In this document: positions 1-8,708 of the stretch, in pieces
How the letters are laid out: each line of letters starts with the position of its first letter
How positions within the stretch are numbered: position 1 is the stretch's first letter
NCBI RefSeq assembly: GCF_019599265.1
Contig: NZ_JAHZTC010000005.1
Location: forward strand, 182,065-246,064
Direction of reading: 5' to 3'
From: Pontibacter sp. HSC-14F20
GTDB lineage: Bacteria; Bacteroidota; Bacteroidia; Cytophagales; Hymenobacteraceae
Length of the DNA stretch: 64,000 nucleotides
The notes under the pieces: generated by a model
Seen by the model: only the letters and a program-made list of their open reading frames with translations
What the model was told of the DNA's origin: nothing
Database searches by the model: none
Program-made: the position numbers and the translations under genes

Positions 1-498
1 CAGTTTATTAAAAATGCTGCGCATATAGCTGCTATCGCTGATCTAACCGCAGCTATCAAACTATTTGCTCCAGACGAAGAAATACCTCTTAAAGTGTTAG
101 AGGAGCTTTACTTAAGAAGAGCTCAGGTAAATGCTTTAGAAGATACCTGGTCTAGTGCTCTTTACGATTGTGAGCAGGCTCTGGCAATGAATCCTGAGCA
201 ACCAGACTATCTTGTTTTAAAAGGATTCTGCTATGCAGGTATGGGTATGGATAATGAAGCTGAACGTATTTTAAAGCAAGCCTACATGAAAGCTGACACA
301 ACTCATGATTATTACACTTGGCTTTCAACAAAAAGAAGCTTTATACTAGATGACGCTGGAGAAATGGCAGACTTGAATGAGGCTATTGAAATCTACAATA
401 AACCTGAGTCCTATGCTCTTCGGGCGGAACTGAAGGCAAGGTTAAATAACCTGGAAGGTGCTCTAGAAGATTATAGAGAAGCCTATCTTCTAAAATAA
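1..498 (+). CDS. TPR-repeat protein, 5' end outside window
   Basis: The reading frame is open from the first base of the window to the TAA at 496-498, so the gene is cut at its 5' end; a GTG at 94 is only an internal codon. The visible 165 residues are helical, with tetratricopeptide-like units: alternating small and aromatic residues around LRRAQVNALED, YLVLKGFCYAGMG and YALRAELKARLNNLEGALEDY. TPR proteins act as protein-binding scaffolds; no catalytic domain is visible here. A strong hairpin follows the stop. The specific role is unknown. Confidence 0.7.
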   Translation, partial: QFIKNAAHIAAIADLTAAIKLFAPDEEIPLKVLEELYLRRAQVNALEDTWSSALYDCEQALAMNPEQPDYLVLKGFCYAGMGMDNEAERILKQAYMKADTTHDYYTWLSTKRSFILDDAGEMADLNEAIEIYNKPESYALRAELKARLNNLEGALEDYREAYLLK

Positions 499-508
499 AA
501 GAAACAAA

Positions 509-547
509 CTTCGTGAAGCACTTACTATAATTAGGTGCTTCACGAAG
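509..547 (+). terminator. Hairpin terminator after the TPR gene
   Basis: A perfect 13-bp inverted repeat (CTTCGTGAAGCAC at 509-521 and its complement at 535-547) encloses a 13-nt loop, 11 nt after the TPR stop codon. The following bases are A/T rich but hold no clean T run, so it may terminate weakly or protect the 3' end. Confidence 0.6.
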
Positions 548-728
548 GTTAATAAATTAGATCAAGACTATAAAACCAGTTACTAAACCGTAGCAATTGA
601 CATAACTCTATAAGTTAGCAGCTACTGCTGCTCTGCACACCAGATTTTAAACTATTTATCCATTACCTGAAAGGCAGCCTAAACTGCTATAACAGGAGTG
701 GCATGTTCAAAATCTTAACATTTTTGTT

Positions 729-1232
729 ATGTGCAGAGAAAAGTACCTCAACCAGCCGCTTATTAAAGCGAAACGCTACGTTTACCACATCTCCCCTGCC
801 GTCAACCGCGACTCTATCGATCGCCTCGGCATCCTCTCCCGCAACGATATCCGCTTCGGGCCTAAATTCGGCTATCCTGATGCTGTATTCGCCAACAACC
901 TCGATGTATTCAACAGTTTCTTTTGGTGGCCGTTCATCGAAGAGATGTGGGAACAAGATGATCCAAATGCCCTTGAACGCATCTACGACATCTGGGAAAT
1001 TGATACACGTATTGTTAACACCACATGGCGTCGAGACCCTGGCTTGTTCAAAGGCAACAGGCACATCTTCACGTTAGACGACATCCCACGCGAAGCCATT
1101 CGCTTAGTGCGCCAAGAGCCCATGGAGCAGCGCATCCGTTATAGTGACGGCGTAGCGTCTACCTATACTTGGAACGGGCTGGTAACGGTCCTTCCCCGTA
1201 GACCAAGGTATAGGCTCCCGTGTGTCAGATAA
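729..1232 (+). CDS. Unknown protein with ART-like N-terminal motif
   Basis: A 167-residue protein with no family I can name. Residues 16-35 read as a beta strand followed by a helix (YVYHISPAVNRDSIDRLGI). This resembles the opening strand and helix of ADP-ribosyltransferase-fold enzymes of the DarT/RES/DUF4433 kind, where a YH-I/S motif precedes N-x-SI-x-x-GI. The rest is aromatic-rich (FFWWPFIEEMW) and has a Trp/Asp-rich centre. The ATG at 729 is the only start after an in-frame stop at 690-692; an AGGAG at 694-698 points instead to another frame. An ADP-ribosylglycohydrolase is encoded 1.9 kb away. The ART assignment is a weak inference. Confidence 0.55.
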   Translation: MCREKYLNQPLIKAKRYVYHISPAVNRDSIDRLGILSRNDIRFGPKFGYPDAVFANNLDVFNSFFWWPFIEEMWEQDDPNALERIYDIWEIDTRIVNTTWRRDPGLFKGNRHIFTLDDIPREAIRLVRQEPMEQRIRYSDGVASTYTWNGLVTVLPRRPRYRLPCVR

Positions 1233-1235
1233 ACT

Positions 1236-1292
1236 TATACCTGATTGGGTACAGAAGGCTATATTAGATCTTTCTGTACCCAATCAGGTATA
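1236..1292. terminator. 21-bp perfect hairpin between convergent genes
   Basis: The arm at 1236-1256 (starting TATACCTGATTGGGTAC) is exactly reverse-complementary to 1272-1292, with a 15-nt loop. It begins 4 nt after the stop at 1232 and lies between this plus-strand gene and the convergent rmuC, so it probably terminates both. The arm ends carry the AGGTATA word that is common in the window. Confidence 0.7.
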
Positions 1293-1300
1293 AAATAAGA

Positions 1301-1330
1301 ACACCCAGCAAATTAGTCCATGCCGGGTGT
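1301..1330 (-). terminator. Second hairpin beyond the rmuC 3' end
   Basis: ACACCC at 1301-1306 pairs with GGGTGT at 1325-1330, extended by a GC/GC step after one mismatch, with a 12-nt loop. It lies 25 nt past the rmuC stop and probably ends that transcript. Confidence 0.5.
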
Positions 1331-1354
1331 CTTAATCAGAACAGTAGATGTGTT

Positions 1355-3010
1355 TTAATTGGCCATCAAAGGCTCTACATCGTTCCCATCATTGAGCAAT
1401 ATAGGATCAATGATGACTTGCTCTGGCTCGTCTTCTGTTGGGAGCATTGCTGCAGAAATAGTTTTGCTGGATTTTAGTCCGAGATCTTTTAATTTGATAG
1501 CCTGCCCAATCAGGTTTCCACTACCCGTCTTGAGTTGTCCTATAGCATGGTCATATGCATCTCTTGACTTCTCTAAATGCTTTCCAACATCTTCCAGTTT
1601 TGAAACAAAGCCTACAAACTTCTCATAAAGTTTTTCTCCCCTATTCACGATCTCCATGGCATTTTTACTCTGCATTTCCCGCTTCCATAGGTCAGCCATT
1701 AGCTTTAAGCAAGCAATTAAATTGGTTGGGCTGATCAGTAGTATTCTCTTTGAGTAAGCATAGGACCACAACTCCCTATCGTTCTGAATAGCGATCATAT
1801 AGGCGGGTTCTATTGGCACAAACATCATAGTAAAATCAAGAGAAGACTCCAGGTTGTCGTATTTTTTACCCTGCAAGTCGTCTATGTGCTTCCGAATACT
1901 TTTTAGATGTTCGTGTAAGTGCATTTCCTGAGCTTCAGCCGTCTCTGCGGAAAAGTATCTATCGTAAGAAACAAGTGAAACTTTAGAATCGATGATGATG
2001 ACACGCTCATCTGGCAGTTTCACCAAAACATCTGGCCTTAAGCTATTTCCTTCTTCATCCTTTATCGTCTGCTGCAGGAAATACTCCCTCTCTTTCTCCA
2101 ATCCGGATTGCTGCAAAATACTCTCCAGGATCATTTCACCCCAATCGCCCTGCTTTTTAGATTGCCCCTTAAGCGCTGTGGCAAGGTTATTCGCCTCGGT
2201 ACTAACTTTATTTGTTTGCTCCACTAATTCTTTCACTTTAGCTTCAAGAGAGAACCTCTCTTTTGACTCCTTATCGTAAGTTTCTTCAACCTTCTTTTTA
2301 AAAGTGTCGATATTGTCGCCAAGTGGTTTTAGTAGCGCCTCAATATTTGCCTTATTCACATCTGTGAATTTACCTGACTTCTCCTCCAGTATCTGATTGG
2401 CAATTTTTTCGAACTGCAGAAGCGCAGTTTCTTGGATCTTTGTTATTTCATCTTTTTGGGTAGTTATTTTTTCATTCAGGGAGCTGTTATTAGCTGTTAA
2501 AGTACTGTTTGCAGCAATAAGCTGATTATTACGTTCAGTAATTTCGGCTATATGTTCATCTTTGCCTTTAAGCAAAATCTTCTGCTGTTCAATATTTTCT
2601 ACCAAAGACCTGTTACTAGCACTCTCCTGTGCGCAACGTTGATTCAATACATTGATCTCCTGCTGCTGTTTTGAAACTAAGTTTGTCTGCTCGGTTAGTG
2701 AAGTAGCCAATTCAGAGATTTTTTGCTCATTATTCGTAACAACTGTTTTTAGTGAAGCTGCTGTAGATTGAAGTTCATTAAACTCAGACTCCTTTGATTC
2801 TAATTTCAAATTTAGCTTAGTCAATTCCTGCTGTTGTCCCGAAGCTCTGTCTTCTGCAACTTTAAGCTTTGTGTTAACTTCATTGAAGTTAGCATGTAAA
2901 GCATCATAGTCTGCCTTGGAAACATGCTTTGTTTTCGTCAGCAAATTGGCAATGATAAAGGATAGGATTGACCCGAATAGAAATCCCAGAAAAATTGACA
3001 GTAGATCCAT
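1355..3010 (-). CDS. rmuC: DNA recombination protein RmuC
   Basis: A 551-residue protein with the full RmuC layout. Residues 3-24 form a membrane anchor (LLSIFLGFLFGSILSFIIANL). A long coiled coil runs from about 30 to 285. The conserved RmuC nuclease-like domain follows, opening at GDWGE (288-292) and containing RPDVLVKLPDERVIIIDSK (325-343), a PD-(D/E)xK-type core. RmuC limits inversions at short inverted repeats and is thought to cleave or process DNA structures near the membrane. The ATG at 3010 is followed directly by the anchor, which supports this start. It stands alone, with a spacer of about 80 nt to the next gene upstream. Confidence 0.93.
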   Translation of the reverse strand: MDLLSIFLGFLFGSILSFIIANLLTKTKHVSKADYDALHANFNEVNTKLKVAEDRASGQQQELTKLNLKLESKESEFNELQSTAASLKTVVTNNEQKISELATSLTEQTNLVSKQQQEINVLNQRCAQESASNRSLVENIEQQKILLKGKDEHIAEITERNNQLIAANSTLTANNSSLNEKITTQKDEITKIQETALLQFEKIANQILEEKSGKFTDVNKANIEALLKPLGDNIDTFKKKVEETYDKESKERFSLEAKVKELVEQTNKVSTEANNLATALKGQSKKQGDWGEMILESILQQSGLEKEREYFLQQTIKDEEGNSLRPDVLVKLPDERVIIIDSKVSLVSYDRYFSAETAEAQEMHLHEHLKSIRKHIDDLQGKKYDNLESSLDFTMMFVPIEPAYMIAIQNDRELWSYAYSKRILLISPTNLIACLKLMADLWKREMQSKNAMEIVNRGEKLYEKFVGFVSKLEDVGKHLEKSRDAYDHAIGQLKTGSGNLIGQAIKLKDLGLKSSKTISAAMLPTEDEPEQVIIDPILLNDGNDVEPLMAN

Positions 3011-3088
3011 TGTGCTTAATAGTTAAGGTTTAAAATCTGTTTCACTTTATTTTTAGATTGCAGCCTAATCCGCTTATTCATCTGTCAA

Positions 3089-4024
3089 TTATCCAGTCTT
3101 AGCTTGATCTATCAAACCTACAGCCACAGCACGTATCCCTTCTTTATCATACACCATATCCCTCCAACGTTCCGGAATTCCCTGTTCCCCATAATAAGCG
3201 CCGGCAATCTGTCCATACACCGCACCCGTCGTGTCAGCATCGTTACCCAGGTTCACAGCCAGCAGGGCACCCTCCTCGAAGGAGCTGCTGATGTAAAAAG
3301 CCCAAAGCGCTGCCTCCAATGATTTGACCACATAGCCGCTTCCCTTTATGAAGGGTGGATTGTTTTCTTTGAAAGAACCGTTGGCAACAACTTCAATTTC
3401 TGGAGAAAGGACATAGTTTTCCCAGTAATTTTCGACCGGCGTGAACAGCGGCTGCAGTAACTCTTCTTTTGTCCTACCCTCCAAGGCACCTACGATGATC
3501 CCTGCCATATACACACAGGCATCTATCGTGGTGGTGGCACCGTGCGTGGTGCGCGAACTTTCTGCTGCATATTGCAATGCCAGCTCAGGCTGCTGGTGGT
3601 AAAAAAGTGGCACCGGTGCCAGTCGCATAATAGAGCCATTTCCTGCGGTCTGCGGATTCGTTGAGCCGCTGTAAGGATTGTTGGTCTGCTCAAACTGGTA
3701 CAGGGCTGTGCGTGTCGCGTTGCCAATATCGAAGCAGTGGCCGGTGGAGCTTCTATACCCGTCGCGGTACCAGCGCACATACCTTTCCATTTGGTCTTTC
3801 GGGTCAAAACCCTTGCAGTGCAACAGACTATCGGCTAGGCATAGCGCCATGGACGTGTCGTCCGTCCATTGCCCCGGCTCTAGGTCGAAGGGGCCACCTC
3901 CTACTATATCATTTATCGGCTCAAAACTGCCGGGCTGCGTAAATTCCAGGGTGGTACCCAAGGCATCACCAATGGCTAAACCTAACAGGGCACCTCTGCC
4001 TCTATCCTGTGTTGTGGACTTCAT
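3089..4024 (-). CDS. ADP-ribosylglycohydrolase family protein
   Basis: A 311-residue protein of the DraG/ARH fold, which removes ADP-ribose from proteins or nucleic acids using two metal ions. The hallmarks are present: GALLGLAIGDALG near residues 11-23, the metal-binding TDD of WTDDTSMAL (54-56), and the late NLGNDADTTGAVYGQIAGAYYG segment whose aspartates complete the site. Its ATG overlaps the TAA of the upstream DUF4236 gene by one base (TAATG), so the two are translationally coupled. The target is unknown; an ART-like gene lies nearby at 729-1232. Confidence 0.9.
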   Translation of the reverse strand: MKSTTQDRGRGALLGLAIGDALGTTLEFTQPGSFEPINDIVGGGPFDLEPGQWTDDTSMALCLADSLLHCKGFDPKDQMERYVRWYRDGYRSSTGHCFDIGNATRTALYQFEQTNNPYSGSTNPQTAGNGSIMRLAPVPLFYHQQPELALQYAAESSRTTHGATTTIDACVYMAGIIVGALEGRTKEELLQPLFTPVENYWENYVLSPEIEVVANGSFKENNPPFIKGSGYVVKSLEAALWAFYISSSFEEGALLAVNLGNDADTTGAVYGQIAGAYYGEQGIPERWRDMVYDKEGIRAVAVGLIDQAKTG

Positions 4025-4224
4025 TATTTACTTGATTTTTTAGTGCCTAGATACTTTCTATACCCAATACCTGTGCCCGGAGCTCCGCTACTCACATACG
4101 TTTTGCCAGAAGCGGTCTTACCTATTCGGGCACCGGGAACGCCGATGCTAAAGCCTACCCCACTCTTGGAAAGGTTGATGCGGATAGGACCGATGTTAAA
4201 TGATTTTCGAAAGAAGAAGGCCAT
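4024..4224 (-). CDS. DUF4236 family small protein
   Basis: A 66-residue basic, glycine-rich protein matching DUF4236 in content: FFRKSFNIGPIRINLSKSGVGFSIGVPGARIG followed by GRxY-type glycine turns (seen as separate short runs). It is thought to form a small beta domain; function unknown. It is the first gene of a coupled pair with the ADP-ribosylglycohydrolase, sharing one base at the TAATG junction. Confidence 0.85.
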   Translation of the reverse strand: MAFFFRKSFNIGPIRINLSKSGVGFSIGVPGARIGKTASGKTYVSSGAPGTGIGYRKYLGTKKSSK

Positions 4225-4344
4225 GGTAATAAATTATATAAGAGTAAGGAATCAAATAAGGATAGCTTAAGGGGAAGATCATGCCAGGACATTTTATGGC
4301 TTTTTGAGAGAACTGGCAGGCATAAAAGGATCAAAACAACTTCC

Positions 4345-4367
4345 TGCCTATCAACTATTGACAGGCA
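4345..4367 (-). terminator. Hairpin terminator after the nuclease-helicase gene
   Basis: TGCCTATCAA (4345-4354) and TTGACAGGCA (4358-4367) form a 10-bp stem with one wobble pair and a 3-nt loop, about 25 nt after the stop at 4392. Read on the minus strand it is followed by a T-rich stretch. Confidence 0.6.
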
Positions 4368-4391
4368 AGAGACTTTTCAGAGCATAACCTA

Positions 4392-7300
4392 TTAAATCTC
4401 TTTCAAATCCGCGTAGCCACCGTTTGCAACAATGTACTCTAGCAGCGTACGATAGCTACTGCTTGAGCGGAGAACGCTTTCGCAGCCTACCACCACCACA
4501 TGTTTTTTTGCTCGTGTCAGGGCCACGTTCAGCTTGCGGTCTACTTTACCATCGTCAGTGAGTGACTCCAAGAACTGCATCTGCTTGTGGTGGTTCACTG
4601 CCAGCGAAATAATGATCACATCACGCTCACTGCCTTGGAAACGCTCCACCGTGTCGACGTCAACAAGCTGCATGACAGCAGCCTCCACGCTGCCGTTACG
4701 CTTGATGGTGGCGATCTGGGAGCGGTAAGGCGTTACAACACCTACACTGTCCTTGCAGAAATTGTCGCCATATGCCTTGTGAACAGCTTTTATGAAACCC
4801 GCCACGATCATGGCTTCTGCCTCACTTACCTTCGCTTTCGGCTCGCGCGGGGCCGGCACAAAAATGAGCCGTGACTTTGCCAAAGCCCGCTCATACTTGT
4901 TCGTTGCGTCAGCTTGGAAGGTGGTCTGCTCTGCAAATTGCTCACCTGCAAAGGGCTGCAGCTTGTTCTCATAATACTCCTGGCTTACATAGGTGCAAAT
5001 ATCTTGGTGCATACGCCCCTGCCTGGTCAGCATGCCATAGGCCTTATCCCAGCCATTGGCTTGGCAGGTGGCCAGCAAACGAGAGAAGAGTGAGTTCTTC
5101 AGCGATTTCAGGTGGATGGCTGTGAGCGCGGGATCTTCTACCTGGGTATACTTATCAGCCTGTGTCACGACGGCTGGCAACTGTTTTTCGTCACCGATCA
5201 GAATGAAGCGCTCGAATAGTGGCAGTATACCTACCAGGTGTGGCTCCAGCAGCTGAGAAGCCTCATCTACGATCACGGTGTTAAACTTCTTCTGCTTAGC
5301 CAGTTGGCTGAAGTTACCAAACGACGCCTGCGTGCACACAAAAATGCGGGTGCTCACAACCAAGTCGTTAAGCTCACTCACAGTTTTCTGCTCTGCCAGT
5401 TTATTGAAGCAGTTGGCTGCCGAGCCGCTTCGGGAAAGGCGCAGATGTGCCAGCCCTGCCTTATCCAAGTGGCGGCAGATCTCTTCTACAGCACTGTTGG
5501 TAAAGGCCATCACCATGATGTTCTCCTCAGTGCTGTCGTGCAGGCTCTGCACCATGTTGCGCAGCATATAAGATGTTTTGCCGGTACCCGGAGGTCCCTG
5601 CAACAGGAAATAGTCTTTGGCACTCAGCGCACGTTCCATCAGTTCACGCTGCTCATCCGAAAGGTTGCCGGTTACTTTATAAGGCAATTCGCCAAAGGCC
5701 GGCTCACACAGTCCAAACAGCAGATCCCGCTTAGGTTTCGGCGCCTGCAGGAAACAGGCCAGTGACTTGTACATATCATCGAAGCCCTTTTCCATGAGGT
5801 CGCGTTCCAGCGCCCAAAAAGGATGCTTTTTGAAGTAATCGGCATCCATGGTCTTGGAGCGCAGCGACACCACCACTTCCCGATCGGTAATGCGCTTGAT
5901 GTTGCACTTAAGGATCTGGTTTTTAATGGCTGCCTGTTCGTCTCCTTCTACAAAAGGGTACAGAATAGTGATATCCCCTTCGCGCAGGTTGCTCATCTTG
6001 TCTGAAAGCAGTCCCCGCTTCAGGTATACTTCACTGCTTGCTGTCAGCTTATCGAACTCCAGGTAGTCGAGTATAGAGAAAGTATTGCGTTTGTCGGCGC
6101 GGGCAGAGCGCCAAAGGGCGGCAAAGCCGAGCGTACCTTCCACCTCGTCACTGCCGATCTTCGCCGTACGCTGCTCTCGTGCAACAAAACCAACGTAGTC
6201 ACGGAAGTACTTTAGCTCATATGGCGCTGCGTTCTTCATGCCCGCCCATATACCCTGCAGTGCTTCTTCATCAAACTGTGCCCGGGCGCCGAAGTTTTCC
6301 GGATTAAAACGCCCCAGTACCTTTTCAGGCTTCTCCGCCATCAGGAAGTCGTTGAGCACAATGAAGTTGCGCAGGGTCATGAGCTCCTGCCGCAGCTGCA
6401 CCGACTCGGAATGGTTGCGCAATGGACGACCTTCGTTTCGGCCAGCATCTGAATATAGAATGGCACTGTCGCCGGAGCGGCCCGGGAAAGTAGACTCGAG
6501 CAACATGTTATAGCACTGTACCTGTGCCTTGTTGTTATGCCAGAGCCCTCCGTTGTAGTTGATCCCGGGTGCACTGCCGCTTTTCAATTCGACGATGTTC
6601 TTGCGGTTCTCTTCAGCAGGGTCCTGGGCCAGCATGTCCAGACGACCATGCAATCCGAAACGGGTAGAGAAATAGGTAGGCTCTATGAGCAGTTTATGGT
6701 TACTGTAGTTTCCCAGCACCCCGGCAATGACACCTGTGTGTGGTGCCGCATCCTGCTGCATGTTGTCGAGCATGGCCGGGTTAAAGCGCCCGCCTTGCTG
6801 CGATACGCACAAAAGCCCGAAAGCCTGTTCCCCCATCGGTTGCGTACGCACATCGGCTTGGGTCGTACCCGGACTTAGTGCCAGCCTGTCTAGGATGTTG
6901 TTGGCTACATTACCGAGCATCATCTTGTAATTGGTCTCCGACTGCTTAAATTTGCCCAGCAGATAGATGTTCGGGTTAAGACCACTTTTGTCAAAGCACT
7001 CTGCCAGCTTCGACGCCTCCACTAGGTAGTCCGGCTCCACCACCATCAGGGTATGTGGCGTGGTGCTGTATATGTTTTCGGTGCCTTCATTTAACTGGAT
7101 GTTGTAGAAAGCCACATGCGTATACTTGCTCAGGCGTTTGCCAACTTCGGCAAAGCAGCTGCGCCAGAAGTCTTTCTGTTCCTTAGGATTGAACAGGTTG
7201 ATCACCACCTCTCCCAGATCCCCGGCATCACCACGCAGTGTTGTTCGGGAAGAAGTTGCGTCTTCGTGCTTCACTTCCACTACCGTCAGTTGCAGTTCGC

Positions 7301-7739
7301 TGATATGCGTATGGTTCTTTCTCCTTTTTTGTCTGAAGGTCAGCTCCGGCCGGTTGCTGTACCTGGCACTCAACTGAGGCGGCTCCGGCGTGTTCCCAAA
7401 ATGGCTAACAGCCAGCGCCAGTGCGCGCATACCTGTCAGCAGGTCATCGTCAGACACATCGGTTCCTACATTGTGCACCACATAGTTCGCCCGCACACGC
7501 AGTCCGTGCACTTCATCGCGCAGATCCGGAGCTACATCATACTTATCGAAAATGAAATTAGAGCGGCTGAACGTATTCTGGAAGTACTGCTTCTCCTGGC
7601 TGGTCAGCTCTTTAAAAAGCGAGTCCAGCACCGAGCGAAGGTCTTTGAACTTGTCTGTTTTCTTAGGTCCTTCAGCAGCGTCGATGGACAAGATCTGCTC
7701 ATAATAGTAATTGGCGGAATCGGGAGATAGGATGCTCAT
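4392..7739 (-). CDS. Dna2-like nuclease/SF1 helicase
   Basis: A 1115-residue protein combining two enzymes. The PD-(D/E)xK nuclease core sits near 362-412: GLHGRLD (Asp368), IVELK (Glu384, Lys386) and NKAQVQCY, as in Dna2 nucleases. The C-terminal half is a superfamily 1B (Upf1/Dna2) helicase: Walker A GPPGTGKT (715-722), DEAS (825-828), GDEKQLP (849-855), then TPYRSQI, VERFQGSERD and NVALTRAKK. I do not see the four iron-sulfur cysteines of eukaryotic Dna2. Residues 1-340 are unassigned. Such fusions act in DNA end processing and occur often in phage-defence islands. It is monocistronic, with an AT-rich leader. Confidence 0.85.
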   Translation of the reverse strand: MSILSPDSANYYYEQILSIDAAEGPKKTDKFKDLRSVLDSLFKELTSQEKQYFQNTFSRSNFIFDKYDVAPDLRDEVHGLRVRANYVVHNVGTDVSDDDLLTGMRALALAVSHFGNTPEPPQLSARYSNRPELTFRQKRRKNHTHISELQLTVVEVKHEDATSSRTTLRGDAGDLGEVVINLFNPKEQKDFWRSCFAEVGKRLSKYTHVAFYNIQLNEGTENIYSTTPHTLMVVEPDYLVEASKLAECFDKSGLNPNIYLLGKFKQSETNYKMMLGNVANNILDRLALSPGTTQADVRTQPMGEQAFGLLCVSQQGGRFNPAMLDNMQQDAAPHTGVIAGVLGNYSNHKLLIEPTYFSTRFGLHGRLDMLAQDPAEENRKNIVELKSGSAPGINYNGGLWHNNKAQVQCYNMLLESTFPGRSGDSAILYSDAGRNEGRPLRNHSESVQLRQELMTLRNFIVLNDFLMAEKPEKVLGRFNPENFGARAQFDEEALQGIWAGMKNAAPYELKYFRDYVGFVAREQRTAKIGSDEVEGTLGFAALWRSARADKRNTFSILDYLEFDKLTASSEVYLKRGLLSDKMSNLREGDITILYPFVEGDEQAAIKNQILKCNIKRITDREVVVSLRSKTMDADYFKKHPFWALERDLMEKGFDDMYKSLACFLQAPKPKRDLLFGLCEPAFGELPYKVTGNLSDEQRELMERALSAKDYFLLQGPPGTGKTSYMLRNMVQSLHDSTEENIMVMAFTNSAVEEICRHLDKAGLAHLRLSRSGSAANCFNKLAEQKTVSELNDLVVSTRIFVCTQASFGNFSQLAKQKKFNTVIVDEASQLLEPHLVGILPLFERFILIGDEKQLPAVVTQADKYTQVEDPALTAIHLKSLKNSLFSRLLATCQANGWDKAYGMLTRQGRMHQDICTYVSQEYYENKLQPFAGEQFAEQTTFQADATNKYERALAKSRLIFVPAPREPKAKVSEAEAMIVAGFIKAVHKAYGDNFCKDSVGVVTPYRSQIATIKRNGSVEAAVMQLVDVDTVERFQGSERDVIIISLAVNHHKQMQFLESLTDDGKVDRKLNVALTRAKKHVVVVGCESVLRSSSSYRTLLEYIVANGGYADLKEI

Positions 7740-7958
7740 TCGTTTTCGATAAATTTTATAAACTCAGTCGATGTTACACATTTAATATTACTATATTACA
7801 ATGTATATATTTAAATCCATGAAATCAACAAGCTCCTTAACACAGCCTGTATGATTTTGTACAAGTAGCTGATTGCTAAGGAAAATTATTTAGGCGTCTG
7901 GCTCCTGCCATGATCCAGCACCCGCTTGGTATAGCAGATTTTTAGCCACGCGAAGCTG

Positions 7959-8642
7959 CTACGTAAAGAGTTTCCGGAACACAGAGGGAAATGCCAGCGG
8001 CTCTATACCTGACATATCAGCAGCACTTACCTGCTGCACCATCTGGTATAGTGTAGTCGGATTGACCTGGGGCAGAAATTGAGCTCCGAACGCAGACATT
8101 CGCTGCATCCTGGAATCCGGCAAACTCATGGTCCGCATTACTTCTCCCAATTGTTCTGGCCATGCTGGCGGCGTGAAATGCTGTATTATGAAGCTGTATT
8201 TCAGCTGACCATCCAGGATCTCCGGATAATGCTCTGAGGTAAACCGGTAGAGCAACAGGCTAAGCATAGCTGGTTGGTGCCAATCGGAAAGACCGGGTAA
8301 ATCAGAAGACAGGAGCTGACAAAATACCCTGTGCAGGGCCTGCACCGTAGGTTTCTGAGCATTTGTCCATATGGCTAACTTTACCTTGCCTTGGTGGAAC
8401 AAAAGTTCTAAAGGAGAATAGATGACCACGGATAAGACGCGTTGCCGCAACTGCTCGACAGAATCAGCCTGCTGCAGACGCTGGCTGAGCAGTCGATAGG
8501 CGATATCGTAAGCTGAAAGTGGTGTGCCGGCATGGTGCAGTAGCAGTCGGATCTGGGAAAGCAGGTTCTCTTTTTCGATCATACAGGTATAGCTTGGTAT
8601 GCCATACCTGTTACAAACCTGCTGCCAATGCCAAATGGCCAA
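7959..8642 (-). CDS. Unknown protein behind the sigma-54 activator
   Basis: A 227-residue helical protein I cannot assign. It contains LRQRVLSVVIYSPLELLFHQGKVKLAIW, then a helical half ending in AFPSVFRKLF (quoted as short runs). It lies 66 nt downstream of the CARF-like activator on the same strand, so it is probably its partner or target. The ATG at 8642 is used here; an internal ATG at 8582 (MIEKENLLSQIRLLL) is equally plausible and would leave room for a promoter at 8600-8640, where two weak sigma-54-like patterns occur. Low similarity to anything known. Confidence 0.6.
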   Translation of the reverse strand: MAIWHWQQVCNRYGIPSYTCMIEKENLLSQIRLLLHHAGTPLSAYDIAYRLLSQRLQQADSVEQLRQRVLSVVIYSPLELLFHQGKVKLAIWTNAQKPTVQALHRVFCQLLSSDLPGLSDWHQPAMLSLLLYRFTSEHYPEILDGQLKYSFIIQHFTPPAWPEQLGEVMRTMSLPDSRMQRMSAFGAQFLPQVNPTTLYQMVQQVSAADMSGIEPLAFPSVFRKLFT

Positions 8643-8690
8643 ATATCAACCAGATTTTAGTACAAAACCTGTTAAAACAGCACATTTGCT

Positions 8691-8705
8691 TGTCAGAAAC
8701 TGACA
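8691..8705. promoter_or_regulatory. Perfect dyad TGTCAG-AAA-CTGACA
   Basis: A 6-bp perfect inverted repeat with a 3-nt centre lies in the short gap between the activator stop and the next gene. A second dyad, CTGTT-AA-AACAG, lies at 8669-8680. There is no T run, so an operator is as likely as a terminator. Confidence 0.35.
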
Positions 8706-8708
8706 GGC

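Noticed and set aside
703..1077. Frame starting at 703 with an AGGAG upstream
   Set aside because: Ser/Thr-rich composition and overlap with the better 729-1232 frame. The good ribosome site keeps it from being fully excluded; a frameshift between the two is possible but not supported.
8600..8642. Two sigma-54-like patterns before or inside the 7959 gene start
   Set aside because: One has -12 GT instead of GC and the other a poor -24, so neither is listed as a promoter.
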